From Clostridia bacterium (GTDB lineage: Bacteria; Bacillota; Clostridia; Oscillospirales; CAG-272): a stretch of DNA of 64,000 bases. Within the stretch, counting starts at the first letter, position 1. Every line of letters begins with the position of its first letter. The notes under the pieces were generated by a model, which worked only from the letters and a program-made list of their open reading frames with translations, was not told the DNA's origin and ran no database searches. The stretch lies in contig JAFUQP010000019.1 of assembly GCA_017472305.1 (NCBI GenBank), forward strand, positions 27,145 to 91,144, in the 5' to 3' direction. Position numbers and translations under genes: made by a program. Positions 25,694-34,126 of this stretch are shown in pieces.

Positions 25694-26578
25694 TCACCGA
25701 CGGGCGGTGATTTTTAAATCTCCCGACGTCGTTTCTATTTCAAACGAGGCCAGCCCGTCCCCCGCGATATATTCCTCGCCGACCTTCCTCGTTGAAATCT
25801 CACAATCAAGGTCGCCCGAGGTTGTATCGTATTCAAGCCTGAAGCCCGAGTCCTCGGGCAGTGACAGGTGAATGTTTCCCGATACGCTCTCGCACTCGAG
25901 ATTTTGCGGACAGCCGTCAAGCATCAAGGCGAGTGTTCCGCTCACGCTCTCCGAGAAGAGATTTTTCGTATTGCCAACAAGCGCCAGGTCGCCCGACACG
26001 CTCTCAAGCTCTACCTTGCTTGCCGTCCCGTCAAGCGCGATTGCGGTGTTTCCCGACACGGTTTTTAAATCAAGCGTACCCGAGAGGCTGACACCTATCT
26101 CTGCATTTCCCGATACCGTATCTATATAGAGGTTGTCTATTTTCTGCTCCTCTACCCTAATATTTGCCGACACGCTATTGATTTCAACTATATCAAGCTC
26201 AACCCCCTCGGGCACGGTAACAGTAAGTGTTTTCAGTGGGAAATTTAATGCACGGGTACCGCTTTTAGCACATTTTAGTCGCAGAGTATCGCCGTCAAGG
26301 TAGTAGTGAAGTCTATGCTTTTCGTCAAGTGTCGCAGCCGACTGCTCGCTAAACGTAATAGCGCTTACCTCTCCGCGGACAATCCTTATATCTCCGCAAA
26401 TCCAATCTATTTCAATACGGGAAGCCTCTCTCTCGAGCGCTCCGTCACCGACGGTGTATTTGTCGGCATTCTTATACTGAATTTTTTCAAAGGACCCAAG
26501 CGAAAACTTACAGGACGAAAGCCCGAGTGTAAGAATAGCAAGAAGAAGTAAGGATATTAATAATCTCACTTTTTTCAT
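25694..26578 (-). CDS. DUF4097-family lipoprotein
   Basis: 294 residues from ATG 26578 (GGAG 6 nt upstream). Lipobox LSSC near residue 23. The mature part is a beta-helix-like stack of repeats with SVSGN / TVSGN / TTSGD at regular steps of about 17-20 residues, typical of DUF4097. Such proteins are exported or membrane-linked and often sit near envelope stress or regulator genes; their task is not defined. The stop overlaps or abuts the DUF362 gene region, suggesting one transcript. Confidence 0.88.
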   Translation of the reverse strand: MKKVRLLISLLLLAILTLGLSSCKFSLGSFEKIQYKNADKYTVGDGALEREASRIEIDWICGDIRIVRGEVSAITFSEQSAATLDEKHRLHYYLDGDTLRLKCAKSGTRALNFPLKTLTVTVPEGVELDIVEINSVSANIRVEEQKIDNLYIDTVSGNAEIGVSLSGTLDLKTVSGNTAIALDGTASKVELESVSGDLALVGNTKNLFSESVSGTLALMLDGCPQNLECESVSGNIHLSLPEDSGFRLEYDTTSGDLDCEISTRKVGEEYIAGDGLASFEIETTSGDLKITARR

Positions 26579-26687
26579 ATTAAACTCCATTCCGTCGCCT
26601 AAAAGACGACCGCCCTTTTTACATTTATTATATAACAGCCGACTTTTCTTGTCAAGAAGATTATTCGGGGCAAATTTCTTACTGCTA

Positions 26688-26716
26688 TTGAAAAGCCGGG
26701 CATCTTGTGATAGAAT
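26688..26716 (+). promoter_or_regulatory. Sigma-A promoter for the first glycerophosphodiesterase gene
   Basis: TTGAAA (26688-26693), 17-bp spacer, TAGAAT (26711-26716), about 23 nt before the likely RNA start to ribosome-site region of ATG 26746. Confidence 0.75.
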
Positions 26717-26745
26717 ATATCTGTTAATAATTTTTGAGGTGTAAA

Positions 26746-27762
26746 ATGACTAAAGCAAAGAAAAGACTGATTTGTTTTGTCAGCGTAATTGTCGGCATAG
26801 CGCTCGTGTGGCTGATAATATTCCTGTGTCCAAGATATCAAAGCTACAAGAGTGAAAATCCCCTTATGCAAAGGGACGGCAAGCCCCTCGCCTTCGCGCA
26901 CAGAGGCGGCTCCGACGAGTTCCCCGAGAACACTCTCGAGGCATACTATAACGCGGTGAGCATATCTCCCGATATTGTCCTCGAAACCGACGTCAGGCTG
27001 ACAAAGGACGGAGTGCTTATCCTTCTTCACGACGGCACTCTCGACTCGACCTGCAACGTGCAGGGAAATATTGCCGACTGGAATTATACCGACCTCATCT
27101 CGCAGAGAATTGACTTTGGCTATGATAACGACACCGAGGACGGAATACTCGTCGGGGAGCTTGAAAAATTCACAGACGACTACGGTAACGGGAAGCGCCC
27201 GACCGACGTAAGATATCCCGAGGGAATTACGGCGCGCGACGAGGAGATTTTCCTCGTTACAACCTTCGAGGAGCTGCTTATAGCCTTCCCCGATAATTTT
27301 ATAAGCGTTGAAATCAAGGACGAGGAGCGCGGAATTGAAACCCTGCACGAGCTTATCCGTGTAATCAAGAAGCATGGTGCCGCCGAGCGCGTGCTGGTAG
27401 CCTCGTTTATCTCCGAGGTGACAAGAGAATGCAAGAGAATGGTTAAGCGCGGTGAGGCTCCCGAGAACCTTCTCTACACCGTGTCCTTCCCTTCCTCTAT
27501 AGTCTTTTGCGTGCTTGAGTTCTTCGGGCTTGACGCGCTCTATTTCACAAGCGGCGCGGCTATACACTTACCTATGGAGGAGTTCGGCTACAACCTCGCG
27601 ACCGAAAGAATCATTGCCGCCGCTCACAGGCATAATCTTGCTATTCACTACTGGACAATCGACGACCGCGAGGAGATGGAGCATCTTATTTCAGTCGGTG
27701 CTGACGGAATTATGTCAGACGAGCCGACAGAGCTTGTCGAGGTGCTAAACGAAAACAAATAA
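26746..27762 (+). CDS. Membrane-anchored glycerophosphodiester phosphodiesterase
   Basis: 338 residues from ATG 26746 (GAGGTG 4 nt upstream; the frame also has a TTG 12 nt earlier). One N-terminal membrane helix (about 8-28), then a GDPD TIM barrel: FAHRGG...PENT with the catalytic His-Arg, ETDVRLTKDG, LLHDGTLD, SVEIKDE, and C-terminal IHYWTIDD and GADGIMSDEP. These enzymes cleave glycerophosphodiesters to glycerol-3-phosphate and an alcohol. The anchor suggests activity at the outer face of the membrane on lipid or teichoic-acid products. A close paralogue is at 37769-38809. Confidence 0.92.
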   Translation: MTKAKKRLICFVSVIVGIALVWLIIFLCPRYQSYKSENPLMQRDGKPLAFAHRGGSDEFPENTLEAYYNAVSISPDIVLETDVRLTKDGVLILLHDGTLDSTCNVQGNIADWNYTDLISQRIDFGYDNDTEDGILVGELEKFTDDYGNGKRPTDVRYPEGITARDEEIFLVTTFEELLIAFPDNFISVEIKDEERGIETLHELIRVIKKHGAAERVLVASFISEVTRECKRMVKRGEAPENLLYTVSFPSSIVFCVLEFFGLDALYFTSGAAIHLPMEEFGYNLATERIIAAAHRHNLAIHYWTIDDREEMEHLISVGADGIMSDEPTELVEVLNENK

Positions 27763-27852
27763 CCAGAACCGCAGAAAGTATTTTTTCTAAAAATCACTCA
27801 AAATTCCGTGTTTTGAACACTATAGTTTACATTTTATGCAAAGGAGAGCAAA

Positions 27853-28593
27853 ATGAACAGATGCTGCTGCCCGATATGCAAGAGAGAATATGACAGTCCG
27901 AAAAAGGTATGCGCCTGCGGATTTGAGGGGGTCGAATGCCCGATATATGAGTGCTCGGAGCTTTCTCGGGATTACGAGTCAAGGCGGCTTTTCAACCTCT
28001 ACAAGTTCACAAAGCGAGTCGCGACGGGTGTTATTCCCTACGAGCCCTCGCCTCTTCAGACTTTGGAAATTGAGGACGGTGTTCTCACTATCGACGAGGC
28101 ACTCGAGAAGCGCGGGCTTGCGCTCGTTGACGAGCCGTTTCGGGATAACCGAAAAACCGTCGCGCGCGACGGTCTGCTCGCTCTTCGCACCGACGTTGAG
28201 GCGCTTATACTAAACTCCTACGGCGCAAACGCGATGTTTCTTGACGAGTCACACGTAAAGGCGCTGTTCTTCGGAAAGGATTTCCGAGAGCTTACCGACG
28301 GCTTCTTCTATCCCTTCTCTGCCGTTCGATATCTTTGGGTTGACGGTGACAATCCTGCCTTCACCTCGGATAACAACGTGATGTATAACAAGGACAAAAC
28401 TCTCCTTATCTCCTACGCAAGGCTCCGCCCCGAGGAAGAATTCCGCGTTCCTGCAACGGTGCGCTCGCTTTCGCGCGCCGCCTTTTACTACCCAAAGCAC
28501 CTTCGCCGCCTCTATCTCCCCCGCGGCATAAAAATCCCCGACGGCGCCCTCACCTTCTACGACGACCGCGCCCCCGAGATTATTTACTATTGA
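27853..28593 (+). CDS. Zinc-ribbon plus LRR_5-like protein of unknown function
   Basis: 246 residues. The N-terminus has CCCPIC and CACGFEGVEC, a probable zinc ribbon; the C-terminal half has BspA-type LRR_5-like segments (FRELTDGFFYPFSAVRYLWV, PATVRSLSRAAFYYPKHLRR). No signal peptide or membrane helix. AAAGGAGAG lies just before the ATG. Function unknown; LRR_5 folds bind proteins, so a cytoplasmic interaction role is a guess. Confidence 0.65.
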   Translation: MNRCCCPICKREYDSPKKVCACGFEGVECPIYECSELSRDYESRRLFNLYKFTKRVATGVIPYEPSPLQTLEIEDGVLTIDEALEKRGLALVDEPFRDNRKTVARDGLLALRTDVEALILNSYGANAMFLDESHVKALFFGKDFRELTDGFFYPFSAVRYLWVDGDNPAFTSDNNVMYNKDKTLLISYARLRPEEEFRVPATVRSLSRAAFYYPKHLRRLYLPRGIKIPDGALTFYDDRAPEIIYY

Positions 28594-28664
28594 TCTACGC
28601 AATCCACGCCGACAAAAGCTAAATGGCATAGGGCACGCCACTGCTCGAGCACCAAGCGCCCCTA

Positions 28665-28720
28665 CCCCTCACGCGTTTTATGTTCCGTTCAAGTTTGCTC
28701 GTATATGCATAGCGTGAGTG
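28665..28720. repeat. 56-bp dispersed repeat, copy 1
   Basis: Bounded by inverted ends CTCACGC...GCGTGAG, and almost identical to 29231-29286 (about three differences by eye). It is followed directly by a strong hairpin (28721-28753). Confidence 0.75.
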
Positions 28721-28753
28721 AAAATCCCGACGGTATCGAGCCGTCGGGATTTT
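28721..28753. terminator. Bidirectional intrinsic terminator
   Basis: Perfect 13-bp stem AAAATCCCGACGG / CCGTCGGGATTTT with a 7-nt loop. It may end the transcript of the zinc-ribbon/LRR gene 130 nt upstream. Confidence 0.8.
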
Positions 28754-29230
28754 GTACGGGAATTTGCTCCGTCTTGTAAAGCTTCCGACGCGGAAGCGAC
28801 TGAGCAATGCTTCGAACCTATGCGCCGTCGCGCTCTGCGCTAGGCGCTGCGTGAGATTCCTCGTACGAGCCACCAGAACGACAAAACACCACCCATTCGG
28901 GTGTCTGCACTTAATCTGTTTAACCTTCAGGTGCATTCCGCGGAGCGGAATATTGCCAGGCGAGGAGATGTTACTTGCAATCAGCAGAACAAGTGTAATA
29001 AGAAGAAATTATATCCCGAGCGGCAAACAAGTACGGGAATGCGGTGCGCGGGACAATTATCTGTGATAAACCCACTTTCCGCTTTGTTCATACTTTTCCG
29101 CGCTACCGCAATACCACCTTTTGGTGGTATACGCATACCGCAAAGCGGTATCTTGGCAAGCGAGCAGATAGATGCTATCATCATATGCCTCACCTAGCAA
29201 ATTTTACAAATTACATCGCGAGCGCCAATA
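28754..29230. other. Gene-free region with degenerate tRNA-like and hairpin repeats
   Basis: No believable gene. 28862-28880 (CGTACGAGCCACCAG) resembles the antisense or 3' end of the tRNA-Glu at 29352-29426. Two related hairpins with similar following sequence occur: ATTCCGCGGAGCGGAAT near 28930 and ATACCGCAAAGCGGTAT near 29137, each followed by TTGCCAGGCGAG or TTGGCAAGCGAG. These look like copies of a dispersed intergenic element. Confidence 0.5.
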
Positions 29231-29286
29231 CCTCTCACGCGTTTTATGTTCCATTCAAGCTTGCTCGTATATGCATAGCGTGAGTG
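29231..29286. repeat. 56-bp dispersed repeat, copy 2
   Basis: Second copy of the element at 28665-28720, ending GCGTGAGTG, located between a repeat-rich spacer and the terminator of tRNA-Glu. Confidence 0.75.
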
Positions 29287-29307
29287 GGTTCGAGGTTGTG
29301 CGAAGCA

Positions 29308-29351
29308 CAAAAAACAGACAGGCACTCCTTGTGGGTGCCTGCCTGTTTTTC
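29308..29351 (-). terminator. Intrinsic terminator of tRNA-Glu
   Basis: On the minus strand, CAGGCAGGCAC pairs with GTGCCTGTCTG and is followed by TTTTTT. It begins right after the encoded CCA end of the tRNA. Confidence 0.9.
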
Positions 29352-29426
29352 TGGTGACTCGTACGGGAATCGAACCCATGTTTTCAGCGTGAGAGGCTGA
29401 TGTCTTAACCGCTTGACCAACGAGCC
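29352..29426 (-). tRNA. tRNA-Glu (anticodon CTC)
   Basis: Cloverleaf seen by hand: acceptor GGCTCGT / ACGAGTC (one G-U), D arm with GGTCAAGCGGTTAAGAC, anticodon stem TCAGC / GCTGA with loop CTCTCAC (anticodon CTC), T arm with GGTTCGATTCC, and an encoded CCA. CTC reads GAG, a glutamate codon, and the D-arm sequence is typical of tRNA-Glu. Confidence 0.95.
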
Positions 29427-29577
29427 GTGTTTTGTTCGCCCGACTATTATACTATATTTCTTGCCGTTTGTCAAGTGGTTTTTCAAAAGTTTTTTCGATT
29501 TTTGTTTTTATTTTTCGAGGCGACGCTTTTAGGAGTATTTATTTCGCTTTTCGTCATTACTTTTTTCTTTAATTATG

Positions 29578-29606
29578 TTGATTTTAGACTATATAAATGA
29601 TAAAAT
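29578..29606 (+). promoter_or_regulatory. Sigma-A promoter for the AraC-family gene
   Basis: TTGATT (29578-29583), 17-bp spacer, TAAAAT (29601-29606), 30 nt before the ATG at 29637. Confidence 0.7.
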
Positions 29607-29636
29607 ATATTTAAATTATATGGCGAGGTGTAAATA

Positions 29637-30476
29637 ATGGACTTTACGCGCTTGAATCCCGTCGTGCGCTCGGCTTCGATTTACGAGAGGGTTTCGCGCA
29701 CTGACGAGTGCGTGGGATACGATTCAAGAATTATATATATGCTCTCGGGCGACCTGTCGGCAACCGTTGACGGCAAAAAGCTCGGCCATCTGTCCCCGGG
29801 GACTCTTCTTTACATTCCCGCGGGTGTTCCGTACAGCCTTAAGAGTAAGTATCTTCGCGCGGTTGCGGTAACCTTTGACACGACCGACACAGAGCCCCTG
29901 CCCGAGGACAAAATTCCTCCCGTCGCACGCCAGGACTACGAACCTTCACTCGCCCACACAGCCTCTATTCTCCCTCCCTTCGACAAGCCTATGCTTCTTA
30001 CCGAGCGCGAGGAGTTCAGAGAAAGCCTTACCGATATGGCGCACGCCTTTACGTCAAGAGAGGGCGCGTACCGCGCAGAGGCGTCTGCACGGCTGAAGCT
30101 GATACTGCTTTCGGTGGCGGAATCTTCTGACGAGGCGGCGCTGCCGAGGCGGCTCGTATCCTCGCTTGACTCATACATAAGAGAAAACGTTGGCGAGGAA
30201 ATTTCAAATACCGAAATCGGCGCGGTTTTCGGCTATCACCCCTTCTACGTGAGCAAGGTGCTTAAGGACAGGCGCGGCGTTACTCTCCGTCAGTACATCA
30301 TTGGCTACCGCCTAAAGTTGGCGTGCCGCGCGCTTGAGCTGACCGACAGGAGCGCTGCCGATATAGCCGCGGAGTGCGGCTTCACCGATGCCTCGTATTT
30401 CGCAAAGACCTTCAGGGCGGCATACGGGCTTTCCCCAAAGGAATACCGCAATAAATTCAAGGAAGATTTCATATAA
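29637..30476 (+). CDS. AraC-family transcriptional regulator
   Basis: 279 residues. N-terminal cupin-like sensor (GDLSATVDGKKLGHLSPGTL, LYIPAGVPYSL near 60-75), linker, and C-terminal double helix-turn-helix with the AraC signature (AADIAAECGFTDASYFAKTF...GLSPKEYR). Cupin-AraC regulators in gut Clostridia often sense sugars. No sugar operon adjoins it; rlmD follows after 30 nt. GAGGTG lies before the ATG. The ligand is unknown. Confidence 0.92.
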   Translation: MDFTRLNPVVRSASIYERVSRTDECVGYDSRIIYMLSGDLSATVDGKKLGHLSPGTLLYIPAGVPYSLKSKYLRAVAVTFDTTDTEPLPEDKIPPVARQDYEPSLAHTASILPPFDKPMLLTEREEFRESLTDMAHAFTSREGAYRAEASARLKLILLSVAESSDEAALPRRLVSSLDSYIRENVGEEISNTEIGAVFGYHPFYVSKVLKDRRGVTLRQYIIGYRLKLACRALELTDRSAADIAAECGFTDASYFAKTFRAAYGLSPKEYRNKFKEDFI

Positions 30477-30506
30477 AGTAAACTTTTGTTGTCGAAAGGT
30501 GACGCA

Positions 30507-31901
30507 ATGGCTTTAAAGAAAAACGAAACTGTAACTGTAATAATAGAGGGAATAACGAATCTCGGCTTCGGTGTCGGACACGTTGGGGGCGAGGTAATCT
30601 TCGTTTCGGATGCGGTCACCGGCGATATGGTTGAGGCGAAGGTCATAAAATCCACCCCGTCCTACGCCATTGGCAAGGTTACAGAGTACAAGGCTCGCTC
30701 GGCGGTCCGTACAGAGGACAGGTGCAAAAATTCCGCCTGCCATAGCTGCGCGTACAAGGCTATCGATTACTCCTACGAAAAGGAGCTGAAGAAAGAAACT
30801 GTCAGGCAGGCATTCAAAAAATGCGGGCTTGGCGACGTCAAGGTTCTTCCGCTTGTTGGCTCGCCCACCGAGCGAGGATACCGAAACAAGGCTCAGTACC
30901 CCGTAAGACGTACAAAGGACGGCGAATATATCATCGGCTTCTACGCTCCGAAGAGCCACAGAGTCACCGAGGCGGCGGGCTGTCCTCTTGCGCCGCTTGA
31001 ATTCGGTGAAATTCTTGAAACGGTCAGAGTTTTACTCAAAAAATACGAAATAACCGTCTATGACGAGGAGCGCCGCGAGGGGCTTCTCCGTCACATATAT
31101 CTGCGCCGCGGCGAGGTGTCGGGTGAAATTCTTCTCACATTCGTAATATGCGGAAGAACGCTTCCTCACAGCGAGGAAATCGTCAGGGCTCTCACCTCGC
31201 GATACCCCGAGATATGCGGAATTCTTCTGAACGTTAACGAGCGTGACACGAACGTAATTCTCGGTGACGAGTTTATCACTCTTTTCGGACGCGACTACAT
31301 TTTCGACACACTTGCAGGGGTAAAATTAAAGATTACCGCGCCCTCATTCTATCAGGTAAACAGAGGGGCTGCGGAGCTGCTCTACGCAAAGGCGCGCGAG
31401 CTTGCCGAGCCGAAGCCCGACGAGCTTATCCTCGACCTGTACTGCGGTGCAGGCTCTATCGGTCTGTCGATGGCGAAGGATGCAGACGAGATTATCGGAG
31501 TTGAAATTGTTCCGTCGGCGGTTGAGTGCGCGAAATTCAACGCGAAGGAGAACGGCATCAAAAACGCGAGCTTCTACGTTGGCGATGCGGCAAACACCGA
31601 GGGGCTTCTTGCCCGAGCCGAGGACGAACGCGGGGAGAAAATTCTGCCCGACACGGTAATACTCGACCCACCGAGAGGCGGCTGTGACGAGAAGCTTCTC
31701 GAGTACGTATCGCGCCTTTCACCGAAGAAAATCGTCTATATTTCCTGCAATCCTCAAACGCTCGCAAGAGATATCGTCGTGCTGAATAAATTCGGTTATT
31801 TTACCGATACAGTCGAGCCCTTTGACCTCTTCCCGCTTACGGGCCACGTCGAGTCGGTCGCGTGCTTAACGCAGCGACGCGACGTCGATATGCGCCGCTG
31901 A
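30507..31901 (+). CDS. rlmD: 23S rRNA (uracil-C5)-methyltransferase, RlmD-like
   Basis: 464 residues from ATG 30507, with GAAAGGTG 5 nt upstream (a TTG at 30486 is less likely). N-terminal TRAM domain, four-Cys iron-sulphur set (CKNSACHSC...CPLAP), SAM motif LDLYCGAGSIGLSMA, DPPRGGC, and the catalytic YISCNPQTLARD. This is the RumA/TrmA fold that methylates U1939 or U747 of 23S rRNA; which one cannot be told. The last residues (QRRDVDMRR) are encoded by the start of the hairpin array, so the array has replaced the natural end of the gene. Confidence 0.92.
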   Translation: MALKKNETVTVIIEGITNLGFGVGHVGGEVIFVSDAVTGDMVEAKVIKSTPSYAIGKVTEYKARSAVRTEDRCKNSACHSCAYKAIDYSYEKELKKETVRQAFKKCGLGDVKVLPLVGSPTERGYRNKAQYPVRRTKDGEYIIGFYAPKSHRVTEAAGCPLAPLEFGEILETVRVLLKKYEITVYDEERREGLLRHIYLRRGEVSGEILLTFVICGRTLPHSEEIVRALTSRYPEICGILLNVNERDTNVILGDEFITLFGRDYIFDTLAGVKLKITAPSFYQVNRGAAELLYAKARELAEPKPDELILDLYCGAGSIGLSMAKDADEIIGVEIVPSAVECAKFNAKENGIKNASFYVGDAANTEGLLARAEDERGEKILPDTVILDPPRGGCDEKLLEYVSRLSPKKIVYISCNPQTLARDIVVLNKFGYFTDTVEPFDLFPLTGHVESVACLTQRRDVDMRR

Positions 31902-32160
31902 CGCGACGCTCGATATGCCGCCTGCGGCGGCTCGATATATCCCATGCGGGGACTCGATATGTTTTGCCTTACGGCAAAACGAGATTGTGGGAACGCGCGG
32001 CAGCCGCATAGCGGCACTCGTTGCGCGCAGCGCAGCATATCGAATGTGAACGGAGTGAGCATATATCGATTGCTCGCATTGCGAGCAAATATCGAGTTGC
32101 GAAGCGACATATCGACACACCTAAGGTATTTGGTATCGAGTTGCGAAGCAACATATAGAC
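31886..32160. repeat. Short-hairpin array with TATCGA spacers
   Basis: About nine small inverted repeats: GCCGCCTGCGGCGGC, TCCCATGCGGGGA, GTTTTGCC/GGCAAAAC, GCCGCATAGCGGC, GCGCAGCGC, GTGAAC...GAGC, TTGCTCGCATTGCGAGCAA, GTTGCGAAGCGAC, GTTGCGAAGCAAC. Most are separated by CGATAT or ATATCGA. It begins inside the last codons of rlmD and ends 20 nt before the four-helix bundle gene. It is not CRISPR: the hairpins, not the spacers, vary. Likely transcribed as a chain of stem-loops. Confidence 0.85.
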
Positions 32161-32183
32161 AAAAATAAAAGGAGCTTTCTCTA

Positions 32184-32534
32184 ATGACCGACAATAAGAA
32201 CAAACTGCGAGAAGATGCAATTGAGTTTGCAATCCAATTATCTGACTTGTGCGATGAGATTAAAGGTTGCTCGGTTTACATCAATCAAATTGTCCGTTCT
32301 TCTTCGTCTATTGGAGCGAATATTCACGAAGCAAAGTACGCTCAAAGTAAAGCGGATTTTATAAACAAGCTTGAAATTTCCTTGAAAGAGTGCTCGGAAA
32401 CAGAATATTGGCTTGAACTGATTTTCAAAAAAGGAAAAATGGGCGAGAGTACATATAAGGATTTACGAAACAAATGCGGCTCGATACGGCGCAGACTTAT
32501 CTCATCCATCACCACCGCAAAAGAAAACGGATAA
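32184..32534 (+). CDS. Four-helix bundle protein (S23 / bAvd-like, TIGR02436 type)
   Basis: 116 residues, soluble and all helical, with the family hallmarks INQIVRSSSSIGANIHEA and KLEISLKECSETEYWL. Known relatives are encoded in 23S rRNA intervening sequences or act as the Avd partner of diversity-generating reverse transcriptases; many are solitary, as here, with no reverse transcriptase or variable repeat in sight. AGGAG lies about 10 nt before the ATG, directly after the hairpin array. Its DNA is more AT-rich than rlmD. An RNA-binding role for the array is plausible but not shown. Confidence 0.88.
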   Translation: MTDNKNKLREDAIEFAIQLSDLCDEIKGCSVYINQIVRSSSSIGANIHEAKYAQSKADFINKLEISLKECSETEYWLELIFKKGKMGESTYKDLRNKCGSIRRRLISSITTAKENG

Positions 32535-32617
32535 GGACAAAAGCAAGTTTTGAGTAAGACTCAAACGTTCATTTAAAAGCAGTACGATATAATATATCTG
32601 AGAAAAAGGAGAACAAA

Positions 32618-33244
32618 ATGAATCATTGGAACGGTAAACTATGGTATGCTTACGGCACTTCGATGACAAGTATTAAGCAAGGAGAATACGTCCCGATTGT
32701 TGAAAAGCTTTCGGGTATGACCGTTGTAAATCTCGGTATTCCCGGCGGATGTCTGACACCTGACGGTTACGGTAAGGGCAACAACAAGCGTGCTGTGATG
32801 AATATGGATGACGGAAAGGAAAATGCGGACCTTATCACACTTGAGGTTTTACCGAACGAGGGAGCATTGATAGGAAACATCTATGACACGGACGATAAAT
32901 CCTTCTGCGGTTGCTTTAACCAATGTTTAAGGTACTTGCAGGAAAACACCAAGGCACAGATAGTTGTTATTATTATGATCGGTGGGAACGACAAGACACC
33001 CGAAACGGTAGTTGAAGGTAGAAAAATAACCCCGTTTGAATTTGCAGAAACAATAGATCGCGTGGCGAAGTTAAACGGCGTTCCCGTCATAAACGTTTTC
33101 TGCGAAGCAGGCTTTGGCTACGCCCGCGTGAAATCGAGAGAATACCAGCTGGATAACATACATCTGAACAAGCTCGGTGGAAAAAATATGGGCAACTTTG
33201 TCTGGAGCAAATTAAAGGATATTCCTTTGTGGGAAACAGAATAA
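32618..33244 (+). CDS. SGNH/GDSL-type hydrolase
   Basis: 208 residues, no signal peptide. Block I is YGTSMT (Ser nucleophile within GTS rather than GDS), block III is MIGGNDKTP, block V is DNIHLN (Asp-x-x-His). It is probably a small esterase or deacetylase of the cytoplasm. AAAGGAG lies before the ATG, and a TATAAT occurs at 32588-32593 with no good -35. A small inverted repeat (TTTGAGT / ACTCAAA near 32550-32566) lies upstream. Lower GC than the genes before 31901. Confidence 0.75.
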   Translation: MNHWNGKLWYAYGTSMTSIKQGEYVPIVEKLSGMTVVNLGIPGGCLTPDGYGKGNNKRAVMNMDDGKENADLITLEVLPNEGALIGNIYDTDDKSFCGCFNQCLRYLQENTKAQIVVIIMIGGNDKTPETVVEGRKITPFEFAETIDRVAKLNGVPVINVFCEAGFGYARVKSREYQLDNIHLNKLGGKNMGNFVWSKLKDIPLWETE

Positions 33245-33313
33245 ATACACTTTTTGACCTTATGACCCGTGTTGAAAACGTCGTTTGTCTTACAAGAAAG
33301 GAGCTTTTATAGT

Positions 33314-33709
33314 ATGCCGCTTGACAGTACGGATATATTTGTTATTGGTATAGGAATTATAGGTGCTTTCGTTATAATCTTTTTGGTCTTTGCTTTAAAA
33401 GCCAAGCCGTCCAAGAAAGAAATGATGGCCGAAGAGGACGAAAGACTTAATGCCGAGGGCGAGATTTTTGAAACACACGCCGAGGTTGTTGATATGGCGT
33501 GCGACACAGTGTCGGTTGGTTACCAGTCGTACAAGCAGCCTAGAGCAGAAAAGCATTTTTTCGTAAAATTCCGTGACGATGACGGTCAGATTTATGACAT
33601 TCAGGTGAGCGAGGAATACTATTTTGCGTTTGAAGCGGGCCAGAGGGGTACACTTACGCTCCTCGACGGCCAAATCGACAGCTTTGTGCTGGACGAAGAA
33701 AACCCGTAG
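33314..33709 (+). CDS. Small membrane protein, DUF2500-like
   Basis: 131 residues from ATG 33314 (AAAGGAG upstream). One N-terminal membrane helix (about 9-31), then a charged linker and a small beta domain (EVVDMACDTVSVG..., FVKFRDDDGQIYDIQVSEEYY, QRGTLTLLDGQ) that fits the DUF2500 layout: membrane anchor plus OB-like fold. Function of that family is not known. It lies in the low-GC patch. Confidence 0.6.
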   Translation: MPLDSTDIFVIGIGIIGAFVIIFLVFALKAKPSKKEMMAEEDERLNAEGEIFETHAEVVDMACDTVSVGYQSYKQPRAEKHFFVKFRDDDGQIYDIQVSEEYYFAFEAGQRGTLTLLDGQIDSFVLDEENP

Positions 33710-33754
33710 GTTCGCTTTAGTGCAGTAAGGTATAACGTACTAAACGGAGATAAT

Positions 33755-34126
33755 ATGGATATTGAGATTGAGAGGCAGTTTGTAAAAAGGTATATTGACA
33801 AGGATTATCAAGAGCGTTTATTATATGAATTTGGCTCACCGAAAAAGAGGGTCAACGCTCTTTCGCGCTTTTCTCATAACGCCGAAGCAATTCTGAAAAA
33901 GAGTGTAAGAAAGAACGTACTTACAAGCCCTGACGGCTTTCAGGAAAAGGACCAAACGGTCTATATAATTTCGTGGGGCGAAAATGACGGAGTGACTATG
34001 CCTCTTTCTGACGCTTTACGATATTTAGACAATTCGTATAGCTCGGTAATACTCGTTGGAAGTGATTTTTCGCTGCTCAAAGAAGAGGCAGAAACGGGAT
34101 ATAATAAAATTTTTTATTTGAAATAG
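33755..34126 (+). CDS. Hypothetical protein, 123 aa
   Basis: A soluble acidic-basic protein starting MDIEIERQFVKRYI, with a C-terminal alpha/beta segment (YIISWGENDGVTMPLSDALRYLD, SSVILVGSDFSLL). The N-terminal half is helical and resembles the recurring pattern of small proteins found in toxin-immunity neighbourhoods, but I do not recognise the family. ACGGAGATAAT precedes the ATG. AT-rich. No partner is apparent. Confidence 0.6.
   Translation: MDIEIERQFVKRYIDKDYQERLLYEFGSPKKRVNALSRFSHNAEAILKKSVRKNVLTSPDGFQEKDQTVYIISWGENDGVTMPLSDALRYLDNSYSSVILVGSDFSLLKEEAETGYNKIFYLK

Noticed and set aside
28619-28936. 105-codon minus-strand frame across the repeat region
   Set aside because: Runs through a terminator and a dispersed repeat; looks like translated repeat DNA.
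31886-32160. Possible CRISPR array
   Set aside because: The constant part is a short heptamer-like spacer and the variable parts are self-complementary hairpins of varied length. No cas genes in the window.
32184-32534. Diversity-generating retroelement
   Set aside because: The bAvd-like gene is present but there is no reverse transcriptase or template/variable repeat nearby.
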